64,000 bases of DNA from Allobosea sp. LC85 (GCF_000735605.1 NZ_JPKG01000046.1:124001-188000), one strand, 5' to 3'. Counted from the first letter of the stretch, positions 54,160 through 63,635 are shown. The notes: a model not told the origin generated them from the letters alone. Numbers and translations: made by a program.

Positions 54160-55791
54160 TCAGCCTGTCGGCAGACGATAGTCCTTGAACTGCTCGCGCA
54201 GCGCGGTCTTCTGGATCTTGCCCGTAGCGGTATGCGGGATTGCCTCGACCAGGACGACATCGTCCGGCAGCCACCACTTTGCGATCTTGCCGGTCATATA
54301 GGCCAGCATCTCTTCGCGGCTCGGCGAACGGCCGGGTTTCGGGACAATGACCAGCAGTGGCCGCTCGTCCCATTTGGGATGGGCGACGCCGATCACCGCG
54401 GCCTCTGCCACATCGGGATGGCCGACCGCGAGATTTTCCAGGTCGATCGAAGAAATCCATTCGCCGCCCGACTTGATCACGTCCTTCGAGCGGTCGGTGA
54501 TCTGGAGATATCCGGCGGCATCCAGGGTGCCGACGTCGCCTGTATCGAAGAAACCGTGCTCATCGAGGATCGCTTCATCCTCCCGCCTGAAATAGGCGCC
54601 GGCGACAGCCGGTCCGCGCACCTTCAGGCGCCCGAAGGTCCTGCCGTCCCAGGGCAGATCCTGGCCGGCATCGTTGGTGATGCGGAACTCGACGGTAAAG
54701 GGCGGATGCCCCTGCTTGACCTTGAGGTCGTAGAGCGCATCGCCGTGCAGATGCCCATAGACCGGCTTGATCGAGCAGAACGACCCGATCGGACTCATCT
54801 CGGTCATGCCCCAGGCATGTGCAACCGTGACGCCGTATTTGCGTTCGAATGCTTCCGTCATCGCGCGCGGACAGGCCGAGCCACCGATCACCACGCGTTT
54901 CAGCGTCGAGAGACGGGCGCCGGTCGCTTCCAGATGCTGCAGCAGGCCGAGCCAGACAGTCGGCACCGCCGCGGTGCAGGTCACGCCCTCGCCTTCCAGC
55001 AATTCGAGCAGCGATGCACCGTCCAGCTTCGCACCGGGCATCACCAGCTTGGCTCCGGTCATCGGCGCCGAATAGGCCAGCGACCAGCTATTGGCGTGGA
55101 AGAGCGGCACGACCGGCAGCACGCTGTCGCGCGAGGATAGCCCGATATAGTCCGGCGCCGAGCAGGCCATGGCATGCAGCACGTTCGAACGGTGCGAATA
55201 GAGCACCCCCTTCGGGCCGCCGGTGGTGCCGGAGGTGTAGCAAAGCCCGGCGGCGGTATTCTCGTCGAACTGCTTCCAGGCGAAATCGTCGTCTGCTTCG
55301 GTGAGCCACTCCTCGAAGGCGGCCGCTCCCTTCAGGCGGGTTTGCGGCATATGTGCCGCATCGGTCAGCACGATAAAGCGCTCGATGCTCGGCAGCCTGT
55401 CCTGGATCTGCTCCATCAGCGGTACGAAGGTCAGGTCGAGGAACAGCATCCTGTCCTCGGCATGGTTGATGATCCAGGCGATCTGCTCCGCGAACAGTCG
55501 TGGATTGACCGTGTGCGTGATCGCGCCGATCCCGCTGATGCCGTACCAGAGCTCGAGATGCCGGTCAGTATTCCAGGCCAGCGTCGCGACCCGGTCGCCG
55601 AGCCGCATCCCCTCCCGTTCGAGGCGCCTGGCCACTCGCAGGGCGCGGCGGCGGATATCGACATAGGTCGTGCGCCGCAGCGAGCCGTCCTCCACCGCGC
55701 GGCTCACGACCTCACGGGTGCCGTGCTGGACGGCGGCATGGTCGATGATCCGGTGCAGCAGCAGGGGCCAGTCCTGCATCAGGCCAAGCAT
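54160..55791 (-). CDS. Acyl-CoA ligase, AMP-forming
   Basis: The ATG at 55791 (MLGLMQDWPLLLHR) follows GGGGAGAG; the frame is open 15 codons further without a ribosome site. The 543-residue enzyme has the P-loop-like YTSGTTGGPKG near residue 175, the adenylate motif GMTEMSP, FDTGDVGTLDAAGY and the C-terminal lysine region TGKIQKTALR. It activates a carboxylic acid with ATP and CoA. Its likeness is to medium- and long-chain fatty acyl-CoA synthetases. It is on the same strand as, and 198 bp downstream of, the MocR gene, and may belong to its regulon. A direct role in mevalonate use is not needed by the known pathway. Confidence 0.9.
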   Translation of the reverse strand: MLGLMQDWPLLLHRIIDHAAVQHGTREVVSRAVEDGSLRRTTYVDIRRRALRVARRLEREGMRLGDRVATLAWNTDRHLELWYGISGIGAITHTVNPRLFAEQIAWIINHAEDRMLFLDLTFVPLMEQIQDRLPSIERFIVLTDAAHMPQTRLKGAAAFEEWLTEADDDFAWKQFDENTAAGLCYTSGTTGGPKGVLYSHRSNVLHAMACSAPDYIGLSSRDSVLPVVPLFHANSWSLAYSAPMTGAKLVMPGAKLDGASLLELLEGEGVTCTAAVPTVWLGLLQHLEATGARLSTLKRVVIGGSACPRAMTEAFERKYGVTVAHAWGMTEMSPIGSFCSIKPVYGHLHGDALYDLKVKQGHPPFTVEFRITNDAGQDLPWDGRTFGRLKVRGPAVAGAYFRREDEAILDEHGFFDTGDVGTLDAAGYLQITDRSKDVIKSGGEWISSIDLENLAVGHPDVAEAAVIGVAHPKWDERPLLVIVPKPGRSPSREEMLAYMTGKIAKWWLPDDVVLVEAIPHTATGKIQKTALREQFKDYRLPTG

Positions 55792-55989
55792 GGCGTCTCT
55801 CCCCACGATCATTCTTGCTGTTGTTGGGAGCAGCATAGACAGGCTGCTCCCCGGCAGGGAAGCAGGAGTTGAGCCCTAGGTCGGCTCGACATTCGGGATT
55901 CCCGCGGCGCGGTTTGCGTGGTTCATGGGTGGTCGGCTTTATGGAGGGCCAGCCATGGAAGTGGGAGTGGAACGAACCTGGGGGTGTGA

Positions 55990-57387
55990 TCAGCGCAAGC
56001 CCGACAGTGGCGCGCTCTGGAGGAAGCGGATCAGCCGCGGATCGTCGGCATAGGCGATGTTGACCCGCATGCCCGGCCGGGTCTGCTGGCGATCGGGAAA
56101 GAAGACGGAGCCCGGAGCGATGAAGATGCCTTGCTCCGAGGCCTGCTTCGCCAAGGCGAGGTCGTCGACGTCATGGGCGAAATCGGCCCAGAGATAATAG
56201 CCGCCGGTGGGAGCGGCAAAGACCGGCAGTCCGAGCCGCTCCAGATTCTCCAGCGCCCGCGTCGTCGCCTTGCCGATGCGTTCGCGCAGCCGCCTGAGAT
56301 GGTGCCTGTACTGACCGCTGGCGATCAGGTCGCTGACCGTGCGTTCGAGATAGCCCGAACTGTTCACGACGGTCAGCATCTTCATGTCGGTCAGCGCGCG
56401 GCTGACGCCGGGGCTCGCCGCGACATAGCCAATACGCAGGCTGGCCGAGAGCGTCTTCGAGAAGGTGCCGAGATAGATCACGCGCTCGAGTTGGTCGAGC
56501 GCGGCGAGGCGCGGCAGTGAAGCCGGGACGGCGTCTGCAAAGGGATCGTCCTCGATCACGAAGAGCTCGTGCCGCGTCGCGATCTGCAGCAGCCGGTGCG
56601 CCACAGAGAGCGCGATCGCACCGCCCGTCGGGTTATGCGCGACGGACTGGGTGAAGAATGCCTTTGGCGCGTGGCGCGCGATCTGCTGCGAGAGATCGTC
56701 GAGATCGGGCCCGTCGGGTAGCCGCTTCACCCCGATGATCTCGACCCGGGCGAGCTTCAGCTTGCCGAACAGCGGATAGTAGCCCGGGCTGTCGACCAGC
56801 ACGGTATCGCCGGGCCGCAGTAGGTGCCGGACGATCAGGTCGAGCCCGTGATTGGCCCCGAAGGTCAGAAGGATCTGCTCGGGCGAGACCTGAATCGCGC
56901 GCTCCGCCAGCATCAGGGCGACCTGTGCGCGCAAGGGCCCGTAGCCCAGCGGATCGCCATAGCCGTGCTCGATCGGCAGCAGGCCCTTGCCGCTGCGCGG
57001 GCGCAGATGCCGGCCGAGTTCGGAATCTTCCGTCCATGAGGCGGGTGGGCGACCGTCGCCGACACGCACCGGATGGGTCTGACAAAGCTGCTCGCGCAGC
57101 AGTGAGACGATGTCGATCGCCTCGGTCATATGCTGTGGCGGAGCCTCGATCGTGTTGCGCCCGCCGGCACGGACATAGAAGCCCGAGCCGCGCCGCGCTT
57201 CGAGTCGCCCGAGCGCGACCAACCGGTCATACGCCTCGACCATCGTATTCTTGGACACACCGTATTCCTCGGCGGCCGCCCGCAGCGAAGGCATGCGCCG
57301 TCCCGGCTGGAGCAGGCCGTCATCGATCGAGCGGCCAATCCGCCCGACAATGCGCTCTCTGTGGGTGCTGTCGGCTTTCTCGTCCAT
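55990..57387 (-). CDS. MocR-type regulator of the mevalonate-type operon
   Basis: The start at 57387 (MDEKADSTHRERIV) gives 465 residues; the frame is open 66 codons further but crosses the palindrome at 57400. A GntR-type winged helix covers about residues 8-75 (GRRMPSLRAAAEEYGVSKNTMVEAYDRL). The aminotransferase-like domain follows with Lys311 in GTFSKTLSASLR as PLP lysine and NPTGGAIALS as cofactor segment. The gene is divergent from the HMG-CoA reductase operon with 145 bp between start codons, and a perfect palindrome lies in that gap. It therefore almost certainly controls the operon and itself; the signal may be mevalonate or an amino compound. Confidence 0.92.
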   Translation of the reverse strand: MDEKADSTHRERIVGRIGRSIDDGLLQPGRRMPSLRAAAEEYGVSKNTMVEAYDRLVALGRLEARRGSGFYVRAGGRNTIEAPPQHMTEAIDIVSLLREQLCQTHPVRVGDGRPPASWTEDSELGRHLRPRSGKGLLPIEHGYGDPLGYGPLRAQVALMLAERAIQVSPEQILLTFGANHGLDLIVRHLLRPGDTVLVDSPGYYPLFGKLKLARVEIIGVKRLPDGPDLDDLSQQIARHAPKAFFTQSVAHNPTGGAIALSVAHRLLQIATRHELFVIEDDPFADAVPASLPRLAALDQLERVIYLGTFSKTLSASLRIGYVAASPGVSRALTDMKMLTVVNSSGYLERTVSDLIASGQYRHHLRRLRERIGKATTRALENLERLGLPVFAAPTGGYYLWADFAHDVDDLALAKQASEQGIFIAPGSVFFPDRQQTRPGMRVNIAYADDPRLIRFLQSAPLSGLR

Positions 57388-57399
57388 GACGCCTCGGAT

Positions 57400-57423
57400 T
57401 GTACCAGTGATTTGACTGGTACA
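57400..57423. promoter_or_regulatory. Perfect operator-like palindrome between MocR gene and mvaA
   Basis: TGTACCAGT (57400-57408) and ACTGGTACA (57415-57423) are exact inverted copies with a six-base spacer. The site lies 12 bp before the regulator start and 110 bp before mvaA, so binding would block the regulator's own transcription and could control the operon. Confidence 0.75.
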
Positions 57424-57532
57424 GAGAATCGGATCGTACGAGGAATTGTCCCTTGCTCCTGTCCTGCGCTTGGCCGAGCCTGTCAACCAACAAACAGGCG
57501 AAAAGCCGCGGAAGCGGGCGGAGGAAACATCC

Positions 57533-58855
57533 ATGAAGACGGCCGAAGCGCGCGGACATTCCGCGCGGTCCGTGAACTCGCGCATCGAGAACTACCGCAA
57601 CCTTTCCTGCGCCGAGCGGCTGGACGCGGCTGTCGCTGCGGCGTCCCTGTCTGTGCAGGACAAGGTGCTGCTCGCTACGCCGGGCGGACTGCCGCTCACG
57701 CTGGCCAACGGGATGATCGAAAACGTCGTCGGCACCTTCGAACTGCCCTTCGGCGTCGCCACCAATTTCACGATCAATGGCAAGGACTACCTGATCCCGA
57801 TGGCGGTGGAGGAGCCGTCCGTGGTGGCTGCTGCCTCCTATATGGCGCGGATCGCACGCGGTTCGGGCGGGTTCCGCACATCGAGCGACCGGCCGATCAT
57901 GCGGGCGCAGGTCCAGTTGATCGGGGTCTCCGATCCGCAAGGCGCCCGCCACAAGCTGCTTGCGGCGCGTGACGAGATCGTCACGGCCGCCAATGGAAAG
58001 GACAAGGTACTGGTCTCGTTGGGCGGCGGTTGCCGCGACATCGAGGTTCACGTCTTCCCGCAGACGCCGCGCGGCCCGATCGTGGTCATGCATCTGCTCG
58101 TCGACGTGCGGGATGCGATGGGCGCCAACACCGTCAACACCATGGCCGAGACAGTCGCGCCCATCGTCGAGAAAATCACCGGCGGCACGGTGCGCCTGCG
58201 CATCCTGTCTAATCTCGCGGATCTTCGGCTGGCGCGCGCCACGGTCAGTGTGCCGGAGGCCGCGCTCGCCACGGCCGAGTTCTCCGGCAAACGCATGATC
58301 GAGGGAATGCTCGATGCCTATACCTTCGCGGTGATCGACCCCTATCGGGCCACCACCCACAACAAGGGCATCATGAACGGCATCGACCCGGTCGTGGTCG
58401 CCACCGGCAATGACTGGCGCGCGATCGAGGCAGGCGCGCACGCCTATGCGGCGCGTAGTGGGCGCTATACCTCGCTCACGACCTGGGAAGTCGACAAGGA
58501 TGGCAGCCTCGTGGGCTCGATCGAGATGCCGATGGCGCTCGGTCTCGTCGGCGGCGCGACCAAGACACACCCGCTGGCGCAATGGTCGCTGCGCCTGCTC
58601 GGCGTCGAGACGGCGCAGGAACTTGCCGAGGTCACGGTCGCGGTCGGTCTCGCACAGAACATGGCGGCTTTGCGGGCTCTCGCAACGGAGGGCATCCAGC
58701 GTGGCCACATGGCGCTGCATGCCCGCAACATCGCGATCGTCGCTGGAGCGGAAGGAGCCGAGATCGAGGCGGTCGCGGCGGAACTGGCGCGCAGCCACGA
58801 TGTCCGCGTCGACCGCGCACGCGAACTGCTCGCGGCGCGAAGGGCAGGAGCCTGA
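57533..58855 (+). CDS. mvaA: Class II hydroxymethylglutaryl-CoA reductase
   Basis: The ATG at 57533 follows GGAGGAAAC; earlier in-frame codons lack a site. The 440-residue enzyme shows the class II marks IENVVGTFELPFGVATNF near residues 62-79 (catalytic Glu), LVDVRDAMGANTVNTMAE near residue 190-207 (catalytic Asp), NKGIMNGID near residue 277 and GLVGGATKTHP near residue 344. Class II enzymes such as that of Pseudomonas mevalonii oxidise mevalonate to HMG-CoA with NAD. The link to an importer and to HMG-CoA lyase in one operon argues strongly for this breakdown direction. A catalytic His in the C-terminal RGHMALHARN is present. Confidence 0.95.
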   Translation: MKTAEARGHSARSVNSRIENYRNLSCAERLDAAVAAASLSVQDKVLLATPGGLPLTLANGMIENVVGTFELPFGVATNFTINGKDYLIPMAVEEPSVVAAASYMARIARGSGGFRTSSDRPIMRAQVQLIGVSDPQGARHKLLAARDEIVTAANGKDKVLVSLGGGCRDIEVHVFPQTPRGPIVVMHLLVDVRDAMGANTVNTMAETVAPIVEKITGGTVRLRILSNLADLRLARATVSVPEAALATAEFSGKRMIEGMLDAYTFAVIDPYRATTHNKGIMNGIDPVVVATGNDWRAIEAGAHAYAARSGRYTSLTTWEVDKDGSLVGSIEMPMALGLVGGATKTHPLAQWSLRLLGVETAQELAEVTVAVGLAQNMAALRALATEGIQRGHMALHARNIAIVAGAEGAEIEAVAAELARSHDVRVDRARELLAARRAGA

Positions 58856-58931
58856 CCCGCTGAGCATCCCGGCAGAAGTCGCCATTCATCAACACAGAAC
58901 CCGCATAAAGCGGACAATACCGGAGGAACGC

Positions 58932-60134
58932 ATGATCAATCGTATTTCACGCCGTGCTGTCGGCGCGCTGCTCGTCTCGACCAGCCTTGCCTTCGCTCTG
59001 CCCGCGGCGGCCCAGAACGAGATCAAGATCGGCTACAATGCCGACCAGTCCGCCTCGGGGGCGGCCGAACTCGGCCTGTCGGGGCTCTACGGTTTCCAAG
59101 CCGCGATTGAGGACATCAATGCGAAGGGCGGCGTGCTCGGGCGCAAGTTGGTCGGCGTGATCCGCGATGACGCCGCCTCGCCGCCGAAGTCGATCCAGAA
59201 CATGAATGAGCTGATCGACAACGAGAAGGTCGCGGCGGTGGTCGGCCCGACCAATTCCGGCAACGCGCTCGCCTGGCTGCATATCCCGCAGCAGAAAAAG
59301 GTGCCGGTAGTCTCCCATGTGGCAACCGCGACCGACATCACGGCGCGCTACGCCAAGGAGCCGCAGAACTACATCTTCCGTGTCTCGATGGTCGATCGCG
59401 AGCAGCTCGCCCTGCTCGCGGCCTATGCGGTCAAGGCCTCGAAATCCAAGAACATCGCGATCATCGCGGACACGACGGGCTATGGTCAGGCGGCCACCAA
59501 GGACCTGCAGGAGATCCTTGCGCTGCACGGCATCAAGCCAGTGGCCGTCGAGAAGTTCGGCCCCAAGGACACCGATATGACCTCGCAGCTCGCCAAGCTG
59601 AAGGCGGCCGGTGCTGACATGGTCGTCACCGGCTCGCTGGCGGACGCGACCGCCCAGGTGCTGAAGAGCATGGAGAAGATGGACTACTACCCCGGCCTGC
59701 TTTCGACCTGGGGCAGCATCAACACCCCGCTGATCAACATCGCCGGGGCCAAGCTCGCCGAGAAGACGATCTTCGCCGCCTCGACGACCGAGGATGCGAG
59801 CGACCACGCCACCGCTCTCCACAAGCGGCTGATCGCCAAGCACCCCAACATGCCGGCCTTCGTCTCGGCCGCCCAGGGCTATGACGCGGTGATGCTGATT
59901 GCGGCGGCGATCAAGCAGGCGGGCGGCACCGACGGAGACAAGGTGCAGAAGGCCATGGAAAGTCTCGGCGAGATCCAGGGCATCATCAAGACCTACAAAA
60001 AGCCCTTTGCGAAGGAGCAGCACGAGGCGCTCGGCGTCGCCGATTTCCATCTCGCGCAATGGAAGGACGGCCGCGTCGTCAAGCTCGACAACGAGATCGT
60101 CAAGTCGCTGGCCGCGGCCGACCTGAAACGCTGA
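58932..60134 (+). CDS. Branched-chain-amino-acid-type ABC importer, binding protein
   Basis: ATG 58932 follows GGAGG by six bases and gives 400 residues. A signal peptide ends at PAAAQN near residue 28. The rest is a Leu/Ile/Val-type (family 6) binding protein: IKIGYNADQSASGAAELG, then GGVLGRKLVGVIRDDAASPPKS near residue 68, and VVGPTNSGNALAWLHIPQ near residue 98. The type is widely used for compounds other than amino acids, including organic acids. Its place between mvaA and mvaB makes mevalonate, or a close analogue, the leading ligand candidate; this is inferred from context only. Confidence 0.92.
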   Translation: MINRISRRAVGALLVSTSLAFALPAAAQNEIKIGYNADQSASGAAELGLSGLYGFQAAIEDINAKGGVLGRKLVGVIRDDAASPPKSIQNMNELIDNEKVAAVVGPTNSGNALAWLHIPQQKKVPVVSHVATATDITARYAKEPQNYIFRVSMVDREQLALLAAYAVKASKSKNIAIIADTTGYGQAATKDLQEILALHGIKPVAVEKFGPKDTDMTSQLAKLKAAGADMVVTGSLADATAQVLKSMEKMDYYPGLLSTWGSINTPLINIAGAKLAEKTIFAASTTEDASDHATALHKRLIAKHPNMPAFVSAAQGYDAVMLIAAAIKQAGGTDGDKVQKAMESLGEIQGIIKTYKKPFAKEQHEALGVADFHLAQWKDGRVVKLDNEIVKSLAAADLKR

Positions 60135-60148
60135 TGATCCACCGAACG

Positions 60149-60183
60149 AGCCGGCTCATCGATTGCGCATTGATGAGCCGGCT
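60149..60183 (+). promoter_or_regulatory. Hairpin between binding-protein and permease genes
   Basis: AGCCGGCTCATC (60149-60160) pairs exactly with 60172-60183, and the stem extends inward with one wobble. There is no T-run. As in the first importer (7042-7076) it lies after the binding-protein gene and probably keeps that message more abundant than the rest. Confidence 0.65.
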
Positions 60184-60216
60184 TACTTCCTGCGAGGCGC
60201 TCGGTACGGGGACGTG

Positions 60217-61134
60217 ATGACGGCAATACTTCAAGCGCTGGCGAGCGGGCTGGCCCTGGGCGCGATCTACGGGCTGATCGCGCTTGGCTTCAACATCACC
60301 TACGCCACCACCAAGACCTTCAATTTCGGCCAGGGGGCCTTTCTCGTGCCCGGCAGCCTGGTCGGCGTCTCGCTGCTTCTGCTTGCGGCGGGCAAGCCGC
60401 ATTGGGGCAATCTCGCACCGTCCGAGATGACGCTGTTCACTTATGGCCTGGCGACGCTTGCGAGTGTCGCGATCGTCGGGGCGATCGGCATCCTGCTTTA
60501 CTACTGCGCGATCAAACCTTTCGTCGGCGTCGGCGGCCTGAACTGGGTGCTCAGCACCATCGGCTTCGGCATCATCCTGCAGAATACCGCGCTCGCGATC
60601 TGGGGCCCGGCCTCGATCGCGGTCCCGTCGCCGCTCGGCAACGAGGTCTATCGCATCGCGGGCGCCGGCATCCGGCCGCAGGAGGTGCTCGTCGCGGTCG
60701 TCGCGATCGCTGTGATGGTCGGCCTCGATTTCGTCATCCGCAGGACGCGCTTCGGCAAGGCGCTGCGTGCCGTCGCCTTCAACCCGCAGGCCGCCGCCAT
60801 CGTCGGCATCAATGTCGAGAAGATCGTCATCATCGCCTTCGTCATCTCCTCGGCTCTCGCGGGGCTTGCCGGCATCCTCATCGCGCCGATCACCACCGCC
60901 TCGGTCTTCATCGGCCTCGGCGTGGCACTGAAGGCATTCTCGGCGGCGATCGTCGGCGGGCTGACCAATGCGCGCGGCTGCGTGCTGGGTGGCTTCCTGC
61001 TTGGCCTGATCGAGGCGCTGGTCGGGCTCTGGCGCGCCGAGATGCGCGAGATCACCATCTTCCTGCTGATCATCATCGTGCTGGTCGTGCGGCCCAGCGG
61101 TCTTCTCGGTGCGCGCAGCGTGGAGAAGATCTGA
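60217..61134 (+). CDS. ABC importer permease, LivH family
   Basis: I chose ATG 60217 (MTAILQALASGLALGAIYGLIALG); a longer frame from 60163 has no signal or ribosome site. The 305-residue permease has about eight membrane helices and the LivH marks NITYATTKTFNFGQGAFLVPG near residue 25-45 and TRFGKALRAVAFNPQAAAIVGIN near residue 178. It forms the channel with the LivM part of the next protein. Its stop overlaps the next start (TGATG), so translation is coupled. Confidence 0.92.
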   Translation: MTAILQALASGLALGAIYGLIALGFNITYATTKTFNFGQGAFLVPGSLVGVSLLLLAAGKPHWGNLAPSEMTLFTYGLATLASVAIVGAIGILLYYCAIKPFVGVGGLNWVLSTIGFGIILQNTALAIWGPASIAVPSPLGNEVYRIAGAGIRPQEVLVAVVAIAVMVGLDFVIRRTRFGKALRAVAFNPQAAAIVGINVEKIVIIAFVISSALAGLAGILIAPITTASVFIGLGVALKAFSAAIVGGLTNARGCVLGGFLLGLIEALVGLWRAEMREITIFLLIIIVLVVRPSGLLGARSVEKI

Positions 61135-62927
61135 TGCCGGGGCTTCATCATGCGCTCGGCGTGACGGGCGTGGTTGCCGCGCTCGCGCTCGTGCCGCTTC
61201 TGCCGCTCAATGATTTTCATCTGCAGATACTGTTCACGATCGGCGTGAACTATCTCGCGGCGGCGGGTTTGAACGTGCTGGTCGGTTATGCCGGGCAGAA
61301 ATCGCTCGGCCATGCCGGCCTCTTCGCGGTCGGCGCCTATACGGCCGCGATCGCCAATGTCGACTGGGGCATCAACCCCTGGCTGTCGCTGGTGCTGGCC
61401 TGCGGCTTCGGCGCCGTGTTCGGTCTCGTCATCGCCATGCCGTCGGTCCGGGTCTCCGGTCCCAGCCTTGCCATGGTGACGATCGGCTTCGGGATCGTCG
61501 TCGAGAAGATCGTCACCGAATGGACCGACATCTTCAAGGGCCAGGCCGGGCTCTACGGCATCAGTGCGCCGTCCATCTTTGGGCGCAGCTTTACCAATCT
61601 GCACTGGGTCTGGTTCGTCGGCCTGCTCTGCATCGTGACGCATCTGCTGCTGCGTTCGTTGCTTCGCGGGCGCTATGGCCGTGCCTTTCTGGCGGTGCAG
61701 CTGGCGGAGCCTGCCGCGCAATCGGTCGGCATTTCGGTCGTCAGGGCCAAGACGCTGGCCTTCGTCATCTCGGCGGTGACCTGCGCGCTCGCCGGCGCGG
61801 TGGTGGCCCAGCAGAACCAGTATTTCAACTCGGATTTCATCACCTTCAACCTGTCGATCCTCTTCCTCGTCGTGGTGATCTTCGGCGGTTCGGGCTCGCT
61901 TTATGGCCCGCTGTTCGGCGCGGTGATCCTGACGCTTCTCGATGCCTGGTTGGCGCGCTGGCCGGCGCTGCAGCATTTCACCTATGGCGCCTTGCTGCTG
62001 TTCTCGCTCTACCTGATGCCGAACGGCATCGCCGGTGCGCTGGCGAACCTGGTGAAGCGGAGCCGGTCAGCACAGCCTCCCGCGCTCTCCCCGGAGCGCT
62101 CGCTGCTTCTGGAGCAAAAGCGCGATCGCGGAACCGGACCGCTTCTCGTCGTCAAGGATCTTTACAAGGCCTATGGCGGCATCGTTCCGGTCCGGAATGT
62201 CGGCTTCAGCATCAGCGCCGGCAAGGTTCACGCCCTGATCGGCCCGAACGGCGCCGGCAAGACGACATTGCTCAACCTGCTTTCCGGCCATGTGGCGCCC
62301 AATGGCGGCTCGATCCGCTTCCGGGATCAGGAGATCGCCGGCGAGCCTCCGCATCGCATCGCCGCGCTCGGCATCGCCCGGACCTTCCAGAACCTGAAGC
62401 TGTTCGGCGATCTGTCGGCGCTCGACAATGTCCTGCTCGGCGCGCATCTGCATGTGGAGACCTCGTTCCTCCCCTCACTGCTGGGTCTGACCGCGAGCCG
62501 CCGCGCCGAGCGTGCGGCGCGTGGTCAGGCGCTCGCCCTGCTGACGGAACTCGGGCTTGGCGAACGCGCCTTCGAACAGGCGAAGAGCCTGCCTTACGGC
62601 CTGCAGCGCCGCCTCGAGATCGCCCGCGCGCTGGCGTCGCGCCCAAGATTGCTGCTGCTGGACGAGCCGGCGGCCGGGCTCAATCCGCAGGAGACGCATG
62701 AGCTTGGCGAGGTGATCCAGCGCATCCAGGCCGCCGGCATTACCGTGCTGCTGATCGAGCACCACATGGATCTGGTCATGGGCATTTCCGACCACGTGCT
62801 CGTCCTCGACTATGGCGAGAAGATCGCCGAGGGCGCGCCGGACACTATCCGCCAGGATCCGCGCGTGATCGCCGCCTATCTCGGCGCCGAGGACGAGACC
62901 GAGGCGCAGATCGAGGTTGTCGCATGA
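61134..62927 (+). CDS. ABC importer fusion: LivM permease joined to LivG ATPase
   Basis: The 597-residue protein has a LivM-type permease in residues 1 to about 310 (NYLAAAGLNVLVGYAGQKSLGHAGL near residue 38, FGGSGSLYGPLFGA near residue 246) and a LivG-type ATPase from about 335 to 580. The ATPase has GPNGAGKTTLLNLL (Walker A), YGLQRRLEIARAL (signature region) and LLLLDEPAAGLNP (Walker B), all intact. There is no stop codon or ribosome site between the parts and the link reads through RSAQPPALSPERSLLL. The fused layout occurs in some proteobacterial importers. With LivF it powers the import. Confidence 0.93.
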   Translation: MPGLHHALGVTGVVAALALVPLLPLNDFHLQILFTIGVNYLAAAGLNVLVGYAGQKSLGHAGLFAVGAYTAAIANVDWGINPWLSLVLACGFGAVFGLVIAMPSVRVSGPSLAMVTIGFGIVVEKIVTEWTDIFKGQAGLYGISAPSIFGRSFTNLHWVWFVGLLCIVTHLLLRSLLRGRYGRAFLAVQLAEPAAQSVGISVVRAKTLAFVISAVTCALAGAVVAQQNQYFNSDFITFNLSILFLVVVIFGGSGSLYGPLFGAVILTLLDAWLARWPALQHFTYGALLLFSLYLMPNGIAGALANLVKRSRSAQPPALSPERSLLLEQKRDRGTGPLLVVKDLYKAYGGIVPVRNVGFSISAGKVHALIGPNGAGKTTLLNLLSGHVAPNGGSIRFRDQEIAGEPPHRIAALGIARTFQNLKLFGDLSALDNVLLGAHLHVETSFLPSLLGLTASRRAERAARGQALALLTELGLGERAFEQAKSLPYGLQRRLEIARALASRPRLLLLDEPAAGLNPQETHELGEVIQRIQAAGITVLLIEHHMDLVMGISDHVLVLDYGEKIAEGAPDTIRQDPRVIAAYLGAEDETEAQIEVVA

Positions 62928-63634
62928 GCATGCTGAGGATCGATGATCTCAAGGTGCGTTACGGCGCGGTTCACGCGCTGAAGGGCATCTCGCTCAGCGT
63001 CGCGGCGGGGGAGATCGTGACCCTGATCGGCGGCAACGGCGCCGGCAAATCGACCCTGATGCGCACCATCGCGGGGCTAGTGAATCCGGCCTCCGGCACC
63101 ATCTCCTTCCAGGGGCGCAGCCTGAACGCCATCCGGCCGCATGATTGCGTGCGGCTCGGCATCGGCCATTCGCCGGAAGGGCGCCTCGTGTTCGGCGACC
63201 AGAGCGTGCGCGACAACCTGATGCTGGGTGCCTATGCACGCAATGATACCGACGGCGTCGAGGCCGACATCGCACGCTACTTCGCCATCTTCCCGCGCCT
63301 TGCCGAACGGCAGGACCAGCTGGCCGGCACCTTGTCCGGCGGCGAGCAGCAGATGCTGGCCATCGCGCGAGCCCTGATGAGCCGGCCAAAACTCCTGCTG
63401 CTTGACGAACCGTCGCTCGGTCTAGCACCGCTGATCGTGCGAGAGGTCTTTGCCGTGATCAGGCGGCTGCGCGAAGAGGGCATGACCATTCTGCTGGTCG
63501 AGCAGATGGCCAATCTGGCGCTCGGCGTCGCGGATCGCGCCTATGTCATCGAGACCGGCACGATCACACTCGAGGGAACGGGAGCCGAACTGCTGCGGGA
63601 CGAGCGCGTGCGCTCGGCCTATCTCGGGGCCTGA
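62924..63634 (+). CDS. ABC importer ATPase, LivF family
   Basis: The 236-residue ATPase has GGNGAGKSTLMRTI (Walker A, near residue 36), LSGGEQQMLAIARALM (signature, near residue 137) and LLLLDEPSLGLAP (Walker B). The length and the EVFAVIRRLREEGMTILLVEQM segment are typical of LivF. It overlaps the fusion gene by four bases (ATGA) and is followed one base after its stop by the HMG-CoA lyase gene. Its partner ATPase is the C-terminal half of the fusion protein. Confidence 0.94.
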   Translation: MSMLRIDDLKVRYGAVHALKGISLSVAAGEIVTLIGGNGAGKSTLMRTIAGLVNPASGTISFQGRSLNAIRPHDCVRLGIGHSPEGRLVFGDQSVRDNLMLGAYARNDTDGVEADIARYFAIFPRLAERQDQLAGTLSGGEQQMLAIARALMSRPKLLLLDEPSLGLAPLIVREVFAVIRRLREEGMTILLVEQMANLALGVADRAYVIETGTITLEGTGAELLRDERVRSAYLGA

Positions 63635-63635
63635 G

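Noticed and set aside
54160..55791. The acyl-CoA ligase as a mevalonyl-CoA ligase belonging to the mevalonate route
   Set aside because: MvaA forms HMG-CoA from mevalonate and CoA directly, so no ligase is required, and the gene reads away from the operon. A link through the shared regulator remains possible.
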